A DNA stretch of 64,000 bases from Siphonodentalium dalli (taxonomy: Eukaryota > Mollusca > Scaphopoda > Gadilida > Siphonodentaliidae). Below, one piece after another: positions 42,358 through 54,101 of the stretch. Location: NCBI GenBank assembly GCA_032622095.1, contig CP136067.1:54537899-54601898 (forward strand), in the 5' to 3' direction. Each line of letters starts with the position of its first letter. The first letter of the stretch is position 1. The notes beneath the pieces were generated by a model that saw nothing but the letters and a program-made list of their open reading frames with translations, searched no databases and was not told the DNA's origin. Made by a program: the position numbers and the translations under genes.

Positions 42358-42607
42358 CAGAGAAGGATCCAGGGATGTTTTGATACCTGTTACAGGTTTG
42401 GGCTCCCATGCAAACTCTGGAGACCTAAATTCCAAGTGGATAGTATAAATTTATTCAAGTTGGATTTTCCATATTTTCAAGGAATTTTTCTATAATTCAA
42501 CAACATGTACTGGTAATGCAAATCATCAACCTGCAGATGTTATAGTCTATTATATAGAGCCTTTATTTGCACAATCAAGTGTCCAGTACTGAATATTTTA
42601 ACATCCA
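42358..42607. repeat. Dispersed repeat, pair with 13550-13835
   Basis: Same order of blocks and same orientation as the copy near 13.6 kb (GAGAAGGATCCAGGG ... AGTGTCCAGTACTGAATATT). Class unknown. Confidence 0.65.
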
Positions 42608-42946
42608 AATTTATATGGGGACATACTGTATGGTATTCTTTCCAGTTTAACAGTACGTTTTGCGCGGAAATGAATCAGTTTACACGGAAAATATATTTGG
42701 ATGCATACTAATGTTGCAAAATCAAAATCGGCGGCATCGGAATAGAGACGGGCGGGTCACCAGAAACACAGGTCTTTTTTATTTTGGCCTAGCCTCCAGG
42801 CGAACTGAATGGTCGTTCGCCTCAAATTTGCAGGCTTCTTGTTGTAGTATCACGTCGAGTTGAGATGGGCAGATTGCCAGGTCAAATAAGGAAATGAGGG
42901 GGCACTCAAAGGATTAGTCCAACAACCAAAGTAGACTACAAACATA

Positions 42947-43069
42947 CAGCCCTCATAATTGGCTACGGCAATCATCAATGCGAAAGCAATTTGCTGAAGC
43001 AAACTGGGCCACGGTAAAGGATTGCCATAGTGGATTGCCGAAGCCAAACAATCTGAATAAAGAGGGCTG
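42947..43069. mobile_element. CAGCCCTC-family MITE, 6-bp TSD AACATA
   Basis: Full-length 123-bp copy flanked by AACATA (42941-42946, 43070-43075). Confidence 0.9.
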
Positions 43070-43078
43070 AACATAATA

Positions 43079-44244
43079 AACACATCAAAAATGTAAGTCC
43101 CCCCCCCCCCCACCAATATAATATGTAATATTTTCGGAGATATTGGGTGGATTTTGATGAATCTTTTCAAAAATGCTTATTGGAGCTACAGTCTAGAGAC
43201 ACAATCCATGCGGGGACAGCCATGTGCGTGGTGTTACGGCTGGCTGAGCATCGATTGAATGGGAGTGGGGTAGATTTAAAAAATGACAAAAGAGATAACA
43301 ATGAGATTGTATTCAATAAATCAATGTTGCGTGTAGCCACCGTGTCGCTGGATAGCCTGCTGGCATCGGGAATTCGGGATAGCATGCTGTTGATAATAGG
43401 GGCGATTCTACGCTTTGGAATGTTCCTCCATTCGTCCTGAAACAGACCGAACATGGTGTGGTCATTGGCACGATGATAAACAGCTCTCTTCAGTTGTTCT
43501 CATAAATATTCTGGGCTCCTACATTCAGATATCCATTAACAGGGACAAGTTAAGTCTTATGTGTGGTGCTGATACATACCAATCCTAGACGTCCTCCTAC
43601 ACAATGTAGCGTTTGTTAGATAACGATCTTGTCTAGCGGTTGTAACCCTCAGTCTTCCAGTTCTGGGGCGATCTGCTATATTGCCATTCAGCTGGTTTCA
43701 CGGTCTTAAATTCCGGATGGTTTTTGGCATCACCCCATGTGGCGGGCAACATATTTTATGGAGAAATTCACCTCCAAAAGACCAATTGCTATGCCTCTGT
43801 TTTTTGGTTGCTATTCGACCTATCACTAGTTGATTTCAACCTGCCCAGCTAAAGGGGCATGGAATGACTGAAGGGAATGAGTATGGACCGGGTACTTACT
43901 GTTCCCATTTGGCAAAGTTATGCTCTAAAGCATGCAGGGGGACTCACAACATCATTTACTGACAAAAACTACAGACAGTGCACAATGTGTAATCAAGGAA
44001 ACAATACTTTTGCCGAGATCACTCTACCTGTGTGTTTGCCATTTTTGAAAAGCACCCCTCCTCCAATCAACTCGTGCTCAGTCGTCCGTATTCCGTAACA
44101 CCATTTACATGGCTGTTTTTCGCACGGATTGTGTTTCTAGCTCCAGTAATCATTTGTGGAAAGTTTCACCAAAATCCAACCAATATCTCCGAAAATATTG
44201 CACATTATATTAGGGGGGGGACTTTCTTTTTTTGATGTGTTTCT
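43079..44244. mobile_element. Long-TIR element (~200-bp arms)
   Basis: AACACATCAAAAATGTAAG and CGGAGATATTGGGTGGATTT at the left are mirrored by AAATCCACC-like/CTCCGAAAATATTGC and TTTTTGATGTGTT at the right. The arms include TCTAGCTCCAGTAATCAT/ATTGGAGCTACAGTCTAGA and extend about 200 bp. The ends adjoin a C run (43099) and a G run (44212). A Tc1-like coding scrap lies in the left half. Confidence 0.65.
43167..43454 (-). pseudogene. Tc1/mariner-like transposase C-terminal scrap
   Basis: The minus-strand frame contains FQDEWRNIPKRRIAPIINSM, like the 'EEW..IP...I..LI.SM..R' segment that ends Tc1-type transposases. Similarity fades after SMLSRI. No catalytic residues are present. Found inside a long-inverted-repeat element, as expected for a degraded Tc1-like element. 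Short match, so modest confidence. Confidence 0.45.
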
Positions 44245-44850
44245 AATAAATACATATAGCTGGCCTTAATATTCCCCACAACTCATAGCGCTTACTGATG
44301 TGACGCGATGTCCCCAAATTATAGAAATGTCCCCAAATTAGAAGGCACATTTGACAAAAGTCACCGCAAAATCGAAGAAATTTTACCGCAAAAAATTAAA
44401 ATGGAATGGATCGTGCAGGTTTTCTGAACCGAAAGTAAAATATTATAGGTCGCAAACTGCATGATTCGGCCGGTACCGTAACCAGCAATTACACACCATT
44501 GTTTTGAGGCGCATAACGTGCGTGCAGCACGTGGCGTGAGCTCTACTCATAACACTGGTTACTAGTACTGCTATAGTACACTTGACATTGTCAGAGTGTG
44601 ACGATGTATCTTTTGACTGCGATGTCCCGTTTTTAATATTGCCGTCACAAAAGTAATTGTATCCACTGTTACTTGCGCTGCTTACATACTATATGATTTT
44701 AGTGTTTTATTTAGAACATAGTAGGTTTTATGATTTTAGTGTTTTATTTAGAACATAGTAGGTTTTAGAGTTTTCTAAAACCTAGAATAACACACGAAGT
44801 GCTTAAACCCATAAACATTGATCTATGTATCTGGTATTAACATTCCAAAT
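44245..44850. repeat. Spacer with a 38-bp direct duplication
   Basis: ATGATTTTAGTGTTTTATTT plus AGAACATAGTAGGTTTT occurs twice in tandem at 44690-44768. Otherwise nothing recognised. Confidence 0.6.
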
Positions 44851-46075
44851 AGTAATTCAAGAGGAATAACTCTATCTTAAAGTCAAAGATTATACCCAAC
44901 AGAATGTATGCAACACATGGATAAATTTGAGCCATGGATGATTGCAAAATACACTCATACAGGTGCTCTTTGAACAATGGAAACAACAAGGTAATTTTAA
45001 TGAAAATGAGTGTATATGGCACTCATCCAGCCCTGGGAATTAGCCTAGGCAATAGGCAATGCCTAGGTAAAAGCAGAGGCAAAATCAGTTTGCCTAGGCA
45101 GCCCTGGGAATTAGCCTAGGCAATAGGCAATGCCTAGGTAAAAGCAGAGGCAAAATCAGTTTGCCTAGGCAATTATATTGCCTAGGTAAAACAAGTTCAT
45201 TGGATTACTAAAATTGATTTGTGTCTATCAGAAATAGAACCTCTTTAGCCAAAATGACTTCCTTAAATCACTCTTTACATATATTGTCCTAAAATTGTTT
45301 CCATGGCACTGGGCCATTAACTAGCTACCCATAAGGGCACTAGTTTTGGAGATGATTTGTGGAATGTATATATATGATGAGTAGTGGCCTGGAAATGTTC
45401 TCCAAAATAACTAAGCATTTCAGGTTATTATTGAATCATATTGATTTGAGATGGCAATATTGTTCCAAAATTGCCTAGGTAAAATCTGTTTTTGCCTAGG
45501 CCGATTTCTTTCACCTAGGAAAAAATATTGCCTAGGCAAATTTTCCTTAATTCCCAGGGCTGCCTAGGCAATTATATTGCCTACATGTAGGTAAAACAAG
45601 TTCATTGGGTTACTAAAATTGATTTTTGTCTATCAGAAATAGAACCTCTTTAGCCAAAATTACTTCCTTAAATCACTTTTTACATATATTGTCCTAAAAT
45701 TGTTTCCATGGCACTGGGCCATTAACTAGCTACCCATAAGGGCACTAGTTTTGGAGATGAGTTGTGGAATGTATATATATGATGAGTAGTGGCCTGGAAA
45801 TGTTCTCCAAAATAACTAAGAATTTCAGGTTATTATTGAATCATATTGATTTGAGATGGCAATATTGTTGCAAAATTGCCTAGGTAAAATCTGTTTTTGC
45901 CTAGGCCGATTTCTTTCACCTAGGCAAAAATATTGCCTAGGAAAATTTTCCTTAATTCCCAGGGCTGCTCATCCATTGCTCAAATTTATTCATTTGTTGC
46001 ATAAATCCTGTTGGGTATAATATGAGATGGTCCCATAAATGTCCAAATTTAATGTTCAGTACCCCTTTAAAACAT
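44850..46075. mobile_element. Palindromic MITE opened by the CCTAGG-rich element
   Basis: The left arm (TATACCCAACAGAATGTATG, CACTCATACAGGTGCTCTTT) and right arm (TTTGTTGCATAAATCCTGTT, AGTACCCCTTTAA) match the element at 35600-35960. The middle is displaced by the insertion at 45028-45967. Confidence 0.6.
45028..45967. mobile_element. CCTAGG-rich element, tandem dimer, 6-bp TSD CTCATC
   Basis: Ends CAGCCCTGGGAATTAGCC / TTCCCAGGGCTG, duplication CTCATC (45022-45027, 45968-45973). The first 71 bp are repeated at once (45028-45098, 45099-), and two near-identical bodies of about 420 bp follow, meeting at 45562. GCCTAGGC palindromes occur throughout. A single-unit relative is at 63222-63701. No ORF. 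Confidence 0.85.
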
Positions 46076-46237
46076 CACTTGTACTAGTACCTAGTTTAGT
46101 AGTTATTAGTTCAAAATAAAGGAAATACTGATGCTGCTGCATAACATACGCAGTGTTTACGATCAACTTCATCTAAGTAATTATGTAATGACTTTTAGAT
46201 AAGATGTACAGTCAGTTTAGGTAACTGTAACTTAATA

Positions 46238-46360
46238 CAGCCCTCTTAATTCAGATTGTTTGGCTTCGGCAATCCGCTACGGCAACAGTATGCCGTGCCC
46301 CAGTTTGCTTCAGCAAATTGCTTCGGCAATGCTGATTGCCGTAGCCAATTATGAAGGCTG
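46238..46360. mobile_element. CAGCCCTC-family MITE, 7-bp duplication CTTAATA
   Basis: Full-length copy in inverse orientation, flanked by CTTAATA (46231-46237, 46361-46367). Other copies show 6 bp; the seventh base may be chance. Confidence 0.88.
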
Positions 46361-46394
46361 CTTAATATCATATTTCTGTTTGTTGATGAGCCTA

Positions 46395-46841
46395 CTCTCG
46401 GGCCCGCTCCAAATAAAAGTGCAGGCCCAAATAATAGTGCAAGGGGGAAATTCCATTGAAAGTTAATAAAAGTGCAGACCCAAATATAAATAGTGCAGGG
46501 GTAACTCTGAACGAAACATCACTATGGTTAAACTAATTATTTTTATAGTACATGTACTAGTAGGTATAGGAATCAACATAGTATGTGTCATGTGGTGTTT
46601 TATTCAATATTTAAATGTTCACATGTGTGCCATATACTTGAATATGTACATGCATAAAGTTATATAAGCTCCTCATTTTGGTATCAGAATCATATAGAAA
46701 TCTTGAGTTTGTGCTGATTTCAATTTTCATACTAGTAGCCTCAAAATTAATAAACGTTCAGACCTAAATAAGCACTGTGCAGGGGGGAAATTTCCCAAGA
46801 AAATAATAAACGTGCATGCATGTTTATTTGGAGCCCAAGAG
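46395..46841. mobile_element. TA-target family, 447-bp non-autonomous copy
   Basis: CTCTCGGGCCCGCTCCAAAT at the left, GTTTATTTGGAGCCCAAGAG at the right, TA flanks (46393, 46842). AAAGTGCAGRCCCAAATA repeats at the left, CGTGCATGCATG at the right. Confidence 0.82.
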
Positions 46842-47199
46842 TATTTGAACTTTCTGGATTTCAATTTTCATTAAATGTTTTCACCCATTTTTATGACCGG
46901 TTTGTGTGTGTATATTGCTTCATTTGACCACAACTAATCAACTTTCTAACTTTTTTCAGGTTCACATATAGTTAGAAAAAATTTGTGTATCTCTTCTGCT
47001 AACCTATTGTTATCTATGGCAGTATGACTATGGGTTACCTAGGCTAATCGCCTACTGCTTAACACAAACCACTGAAACCAGACGAACGAAAAATAGGTGT
47101 AAGTTATTAAATTACAAAGTTACTTTTATTCTAATGAGTAATGTCCCCCCAATTCACATGCCAAGTTTCGCTTGAAAACAGTCAGATAACTAAAACTAA

Positions 47200-47400
47200 A
47201 TATGGAAACCAAAATAATTGGCAAATTCTAAGTCGACACAGACCATAACTCCTGCATGGCCCTGCAAAAATTGGCAGGCGGAACCCATATTCGAATTTTA
47301 CCTGTATTTTGTGCTAGTAAACTCACATACCAAATTTCATTCCATCAGTTCAGACTTTCTAAACTTAAGTTATTATCCAACAAAATGAAAATCACAGTTG
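47200..47400. repeat. ATATTCGAA satellite-like unit
   Basis: One unit (GGCGGAACCCATATTCGAAT, ACTCACATACCAAATTTCAT). A second unit of the same family resumes at 49505, so the intervening 2 kb may be an insertion; AGTTGTTGGAA...ATCAAAATCCA at 47395-47425 is mirrored at 49430-49465. Confidence 0.6.
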
Positions 47401-48089
47401 TTGGAAGATTTTATCAAAATCCACTGATGACATACCATTACTTTAATAATAATATAGACATTAGACAAGTATGGAAAGCTCCTGTGTGAGATTGACGAGT
47501 CGCCATCCGAGATTGTAACGTCATAACTAATCCGTGCTTCTAATATAGCCTGTGACTCGGGTGGTGACTCGTCAGATTTTCAATTTTTGTGTTGTTGGAA
47601 ATTCACAATCACATTAAAATGTTGCAAGAAATGCCAAATCATTTCGGATTTGCAGTGTTACTTTCAAGAAATATATATACTATAGTTGATTGAGTGGAAG
47701 AAATATTTTTACAACTGATACATTTTGTTATGCTGAAATAGGACTTGAAACTAGTAGTTGTGGTAGCGGAAGTCCGGTTGACTCTGAGACTGAATCCTGT
47801 AAATTGGCCAGCTTTCCATACTTGTCTAATACTAGTAATAGTAGTACTATAAATATATAGACTATATATTATTATTATTGAAGTAATGGTGTGTGTATTT
47901 GGGTGAATATCTGAAAACTGTACAATTTGGTGGATTGCATTGCTCGAAATTCATAGTTCAAATTCACATAAAAAAACATTTCCATGTTGAACCTGATGAC
48001 TTACCATGAATTAGGATTTGCTTCGGCATGCTGGAATTTTATTCCCATTGCCATGGCAACATGACTCACTCAAGGTAGGTAGTAAAACA

Positions 48090-49047
48090 TGTCACTCCTG
48101 TTACTAACAAACAACAATCAGCTTACACCAAGTGCGGCCATTTCACCCAACTAAAATGTATTTATTGTTATTACCTTAATACCTTTTGTTACTTCCAGGA
48201 AATAATTAAGCTTAAATAAGCTCATCATAGTAAATATGTTTAAAATCCCTATACTCTGGGTGAATTCGCATATTTCTTGCATAAAAGTGCAAAACTGATT
48301 ACTCTGCAGGCCATGAACTCAAGAGTTCCCAGTTGATCACATATGCATAAGTGTCTACACTTTGTATCAATCCCATTATAATAATAAATGTTTTCTTTGG
48401 ATGAGTATTTTTTAGCAAAATGGAAATATGCGCTGATAACAGGAATGACATTGGTAACAGGAGTGACATTTTGGTAACAGGAGTGACACACCTGGTTTTT
48501 ACAATGTTGTTATAAGTTTTTTTTTTTTAAATGGCTTATATTGAATTCCTATCTTCTTGATCTACATGGACAAACACTGGCCAGAAAAAGGGGTGGTGGC
48601 AATAACTGTTTGTTGCACATATCTGTCACTCCTGTTACTGTCACTCCTGTTACCAAAAAAGTTACAGGAGGGACAGTAACAGGAGTGACATATATGGTAG
48701 TTTATAGAAAATTTCGAAAAATGTTCCAGGATTTGATAACTAATGACTAATGATTTGCACAAAAGACTCAATATAGTATATAAAATATATATTCCTGATA
48801 AATGGGAAATGATGGAAAGAAATGATATTGCGGTAACAGGAGTGACAAACAATTAACCTACTCTCTTCATTTGTTCAGCAATGTGCTCCGGTCTGCAGAA
48901 ATGATTTCAAATCACCGCCTTTTGAACTTTTGTTGGGATTACCTATTTAATGAACTTCTCTCTGGTGGCAGGTTTCTCAAGAAGGCTACTCTACACCCTA
49001 GTGTAATGCCTCTTGGTAACAGGAGTGACACCAAAATTGGTAACAGG
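48090..49047. repeat. Dispersed 16-bp motif GGTAACAGGAGTGACA, about ten copies
   Basis: Copies or close variants start near 48090 (minus), 48435, 48453, 48473, 48624 (minus), 48639 (minus), 48661, 48675, 48832, 49015, and a part at 49039. They occur on both strands with irregular spacing, some paired head-to-head around a short centre (48639-48690). The sequence between is unrelated. Not a standard tandem repeat; function unknown. Confidence 0.8.
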
Positions 49048-49499
49048 TGCAATGTGGTCTATATTTTAAAGTTTGAAAGAAGAAAGTCCATCTTCCAGCT
49101 ATAGTTGTTATGTTCATGTTTCATGGACTCAAATAAGATTGAATATGTTGAATTTATCTTATATTTTGAGTAAAAAAATGATCTATATAGTGTTGAATGT
49201 TGAAAAGTAACATTCAGCAATTTCATGACATGGCCCCAAGTTGGCTCTGTAAAAATCCAACAGCTCAAAATTGATCCAGGTTTTTGCCTGAAATTCATTA
49301 TAAATATGATGTCACCTGGAAAAAATATTATTTGGTTTACTCCCGTTGCACACAATTCTGTAATTATACGGCCAATGGTAGTACTAGTAACATCAAATTG
49401 TACAGTTTTCAGATATTGACCCATTTATCATTGGATTTTGATAATAATTTCCAACAACTGTAATGAAAATTGAGTAGAAATTCCAAACAAAATCTTTGA

Positions 49500-49745
49500 A
49501 AAAGCCTTTAGTTTAAAATAAAAGGGCCGTATAAGTACTAAGAGTAAGACTAAGTTAACTCGGGATAAATTGTGGGCGGAATCCGAATTCAAACTTGAAG
49601 TTGACCTGTATTTTGAACTAATAAACCCACATACCAAATTTCATCCCATTCAGTTCAGTTTAAAAAAAGTTATCAAAATCATCGGATCCGGAAACGAAAA
49701 AAAAGCGAATGGACACAGAGTGACAGATGGACGGACGGACATAAC
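49500..49745. repeat. ATATTCGAA-family unit with GACGGACGGAC tail
   Basis: GGGCGGAATCCGAATTCAAA, CTGTATTTTGAACTAATAAA and ATACCAAATTTCATCCC, followed by GGAAACG and GATGGACGGACGGAC at 49728-49741. Confidence 0.65.
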
Positions 49746-50078
49746 ATAATTATAATACGTTTCGTTTTTAAACATTGAAAGGGTCATAAATGACATAATA
49801 TAAAAATGGTGTTTTGTACATTCCTGTTTCAATTTTGGTGAATTAGGCCTAAAAAAAAAAAAAAAATGTTTCCCCTAACCCGCCCGCACCTATTAAAACC
49901 TCCCGCACCAAAAAATATATATATTTTTTTTTTTTTCGAAAATAGCTGCCGACGCTGTTTGTCTCAGTGCGTCGCTTTATAATAGGCTCCGTTTCTAATG
50001 ACTCGACAACCGGACGCATTTCATAAAATGGTGGCGCCCACGGGAAATAAAAAATACATCGTTTTCGTTTAAATCATC

Positions 50079-51894
50079 TAGTGATGAGCCGAGACAATAA
50101 ACTGTTTTAAATATGACGATGTTTTGTTGAATAAATGACCATTAAACATGGGGAGAGTGATTTACCAAACACAAACTTGATATACAGCCATCTCCTCTTC
50201 AATACACGGGCCGTACCTGGGTCTATGTTTGAACAATATATTACAGTGGGGATCGCCGGGAAGAACGCGACACTTTGGGTTAGAGCCAGGCTGCGATGAT
50301 GACGCCGTGATAGCGCGTAATCATAAAGTATATGATGACGTACACACATTACATATCATGGGACTCATGTACGCCGATACGTAACTTTATTGTTCGTCAA
50401 CGTGTAGACATTTTGATTTATGTGTGTCAGACTATAAAAAATCAAAATGTATGCATACGCAGCACAACAAATCTATCTATATAGTACACACAGCGTAAAA
50501 CAGGTTAAACTGTAGAAACCGAAAGTGCATGTCACGTGACATTTAATTGCGCAGCTGACTTCACTGTTTGTTCAATTAAATTGAGCATATTATAACATGT
50601 GTATCAGTTGTCAGGACGCAGGAATAAAAACTGTACAAGCATTAATAGTCAGATATTAAAAAGAATTAAAGAAATTTATTTATTAATTTTACTATCTAAT
50701 TAATATTTTCAAAGTCTTTCACCCAACACAACTTTCCATTAATGATTAAAGGTACTCAACCCGTAAAGAGGGTCCCCATCTCAACAGATTCAAACAACAA
50801 TAATCCGATCGGAGGGTCCTATATTACTATTTCTTTGGCTTTGGGGGTAAAAAATATTTGATTCGAGTCGAGGAACCCATCAAACAAAGCTCAGAATTAT
50901 TAGATATTGATTTTTGAAATTTGTTATAAACTCGAGATGAGTACTGCTAACTGCCGTAATCTGCTCTGGATGTGTTCTCCAAATCTATTCAAACAGACAA
51001 GGATGGATAACTCTAAAATCAAGTGGTAATTTTAACACAATTTTGACTGAGTTCTGGGCCAGATAGTATTCCCGATAATGGAAAATAATAGATTTCTAAA
51101 ATCGATATCTAACAAATCTGAGCTTTGATGGGTGACTTCCTCGACTCGAATCAAATATTTTTGACCCCCGAAGCCATTGAAATAGTAATTGAGAGGAGTT
51201 TTATCGGGTTGAGTACCTTTAACTTTAAATAGCCGAAGACAATGTCATTCCATCCAGTCAGCCTCGTGTGACGTCACGTATAGGTCACCACCACTGATTA
51301 TTTTGATGACCATGCCGAAATCGACAATCAAATCGTGTCTGCGAAATTGACATGAACATGGTGTAACTTGCACCTAGTTCAGTCGGGTCATTTCCTTTGA
51401 TGTGATGTCTTTGAATTGGGATCAAAGAAAAATGCCGTTTGATGAATTGTTATCAAAAACGGGCCGTGGATATGTCGTCATGCACGTGACTACATCAAAC
51501 TTTCAAACTATTTGTTGTGGAATAGCCTAGACTACATGGGTAAGTTAATGCATTGCATCGTCGATTCGTCGATACAATACATTACAATAAATACACAGAG
51601 GCCCCGTACTACAGCTTCTGCATGACATCATACTGGACATGTGCCTGTATTCTATCACAAGTCTGCCCATACCTACCTATATACTTACCCAAACGTATAC
51701 TTATGTATACTGTGTACTGGCATATTACTATGGTTGTTGTTTGCTTCTAATTCTAAGTATTATAACACATATAACATATTCTGGTATAATTATTACAATA
51801 ATCTGAATCGGCACCTGAATCGGCCGATTGTGATCTCTAATAATCGGCAATCGGCGCAAGGCTCTACATGTATTTGACAATCGGCTCATCACTA
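50079..51894. mobile_element. hAT element with TAGTGATGAGCCGA termini
   Basis: TAGTGATGAGCCGAGACAAT mirrors GACAATCGGCTCATCACTA. The flanks AAATCATC (50071-50078) and AAATCTTC (51895-51902) are an 8-bp duplication with one difference. AATCGGC repeats near the right end. Contains a nested TTAA MITE. No transposase recognised. Confidence 0.82.
50750..51218. mobile_element. TTAA-target MITE nested in the hAT element
   Basis: AGGTACTCAACCCG / CGGGTTGAGTACCT with TTAA (50746-50749, 51219-51222). The arms mirror for about 180 bp: AATATTTGATTCGAGTCGAG pairs with CTCGACTCGAATCAAATATT. Confidence 0.87.
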
Positions 51895-51940
51895 AAATCT
51901 TCCATCAAAACAGGAATATTCACCTATGTCATGGCGTCAC

Positions 51941-53439
51941 TACGGAAGCGTAGAGGCGCCAGATGAATTATACTGGCATCTTGCTGCAGCAAGTTAACTA
52001 TCTTGCTGCAGCAGGTTAGCTATCCTGCTGCAGCAAGTTATTATCTTGCTGCAGCAAGTTAGCTATCCTGCTGCAGCAAGTTAATATCTTGCTGCAGCAG
52101 GTTAGTTATCTTGCTGCAGCAAGTTAGCTATCCTGCTACAGCAAGTTAGCTATCTTGCTGCAGCAGGTTAGTTATCTTGCTGCAGCAAGTTAGCTATCTT
52201 GCTGCAGCATGTTAGTTATCTTGCTGCAGCAAGTTAGCTATCCTGCTGCAGCAAGTTACTATCTTGCTGCAGCAGGTTAGTTATCTTGCTGCAGCAAGTT
52301 AGCTATCCTGCTGCAGCAAGTTAGCTATCCTGCTGCAGCAAGTTAGCTATCTTGCTGCAGCAAGTTAGCTATCCCTACATACCTATAGGGGCGCATGCGG
52401 TGCATAAGATACTATGGGAGGTGGGATGGGTGGTGGGTGTGTACTACATACCTAGGGGCGCCTGTGGCGCATAAGATACTATGGGAGGCACCCCTAGGTA
52501 TGTAGTACCCACTCACCACCACTAACTGCAGCACGTTAGCTATCCCTACATACATATAGGGGCGCCTGCGGCGCATAAGATACCATGGGAGGCGGGATGG
52601 GGTGGTGGGTACTACATACCTAGGGGCGTCGGCGGCGCATATAAGATACTATGGGTGGCGGGATGGGGTGGTGGGTGGGTACTACATACCTAGGGGAGCC
52701 TGCGGCGCATAAGATACTATGGGAGGCACCCGTAGGTATGTAGTACCCACTCACCACCCCATCCCGCCTCCCACGATATCTTATGCGCCACAGGCGCCCT
52801 AAGGTATGTAGTACCATCCCACCACCCCATCCCACCACCCATAGTAACTTATGCGCCCCTAGGTATGTAGTACCCACTGACCACCCCATCCCGCCTTCCA
52901 TAGTATCTTATGCGCCGCAGGCGCCCCTAGGTATGTAGTACCCACCCACCACCCAATCTCCCCTAGTATCTTATGCGCCGCAGGCACCCCTAGGTATGTA
53001 GTACCCACTCACCACCCCATCCCGCCTCCCATAGTATCTTATGCGCCGCAGGCACCCCTAGGTATGTAGTACCCACCCACCACCCCATCCCGCCTCCCAT
53101 AGTATCTTATGCGCCGCAGGCGCCCCTAGGTATGTAGGGATAGCTAACTTGCTGCAGCAGGATAGCTAACTTGCTGCAGCAAGATAACTAACCTGCTGCA
53201 GCAAAATAGTAACTTGCTGTAGCAGGATAGCTAACTTGCTGCAGCAAGATAATTAACTTGCTGCAGCAAGATAGTAACTTGCTGCAGCAGGATAGCTAAG
53301 TTTCTGCAGCAAGATAACTAACCTGCTGCAGCAAGATAGCTAACTTGCTGCAGCAAGATTGTAACCTGCTGCAGCAAGATAGTTAACTTGCTGCAGCAAG
53401 ATACCAATATAATTCATCTGGCGTCTCTACGCTTCCGTA
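51941..53439. mobile_element. 1.5-kb foldback element with mirrored tandem arrays
   Basis: Outer inverted ends TACGGAAGCGTAGAGGCGCC / GGCGTCTCTACGCTTCCGTA. Next inward on each side is a 22-bp array whose unit contains the palindrome CTTGCTGCAGCAAG: left 51979-52378, about 18 units with GTTAGCTATC spacers; right, inverted, 53139-53402, about 12 units. The centre holds roughly ten ~75-bp units (TACATACCTAGGGGCGCC, GCGCATAAGATACTATGGGA, GGGATGGGGTGGTGGG), forward until about 52735 and inverted after. GTCAC occurs just outside both ends, but the target duplication is uncertain. The layout resembles FB/Galileo-type foldback transposons. Confidence 0.88.
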
Positions 53440-54101
53440 AGTCACAAACCATGGTTAGCAGCAGTGTGTTAGGGCTAAAGTTTCTAAAATGTTCTCTCAT
53501 GGACGTGGTAAACAAATTTACCGTAGTTTTTATGCGTGTTTCAAGAACACCATACAGGTTTTGCGGACAACATTGTCGTTAAATGTAGTTTGGACATGGA
53601 TTCAAAGGAAATGTTTAACGTTGAAAAGGAGTGTTTTGTTGGCGATATTTTAAACACTTTTAAAGTGAAAATGGTAGCATATGTTGGTATAGGATATTTT
53701 TGATTGAATTGGTATTGAATATTTACTTTTTATTGTACTTTGTGATTTTAAATACAAATAAATACTATTACTATGCTATTCTATTTTATGCCTTGTGAAG
53801 TTGTGTCTTGCTGATCTCCTTCCAATGTCATAATATGATGCTCCCAGCATTCAAATCACACCCGACATGTATATATACATGGGAAAGTGAGAACTTTTGG
53901 GAGATTTCCAAAACAAAAAAACAAAAAACAAATTCCCGCCCGCCCGCACCTATATTTTTCAGCTCCGTTAGGGGAAACAAAGGTAATTTTTTTTTAGGCC
54001 TTACTAATATTAAAAGGAGTTGATTGATAATTTGATTGATTCAATGGTTCATTGATTGAACCGGTTGAGCCAAATTGAAAACTTACTATTACTAACTTAC
54101 T

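Larger units (their letters stand above)
49846..54000. mobile_element. Harbinger-like element with TTA target duplication
   Basis: GGCCTAAAAAAAAAAA...GTTTCCCCTAAC at the left mirrors GTTAGGGGAAAC...TTTTTTTTTAGGCC at the right, flanked by TTA (49843-49845, 54001-54003). GCCCGCACCTAT occurs in both ends. A 3-bp TTA target with GGCC termini fits PIF/Harbinger. Of its 4.16 kb, at least 3.3 kb is other elements (hAT at 50079, foldback at 51941). No transposase recognised. Confidence 0.7.

Noticed and set aside
51979-52378. CRISPR-like array of CTTGCTGCAGCAAG with short spacers
   Set aside because: The 8-bp 'spacers' are themselves nearly constant (TTAGCTAT), and the array is mirrored at 53139-53402: a foldback element.
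52620-52901. 93-codon minus-strand frame in the foldback core
   Set aside because: Arises from the 75-bp repeat units and their inverted copies; no protein signal.
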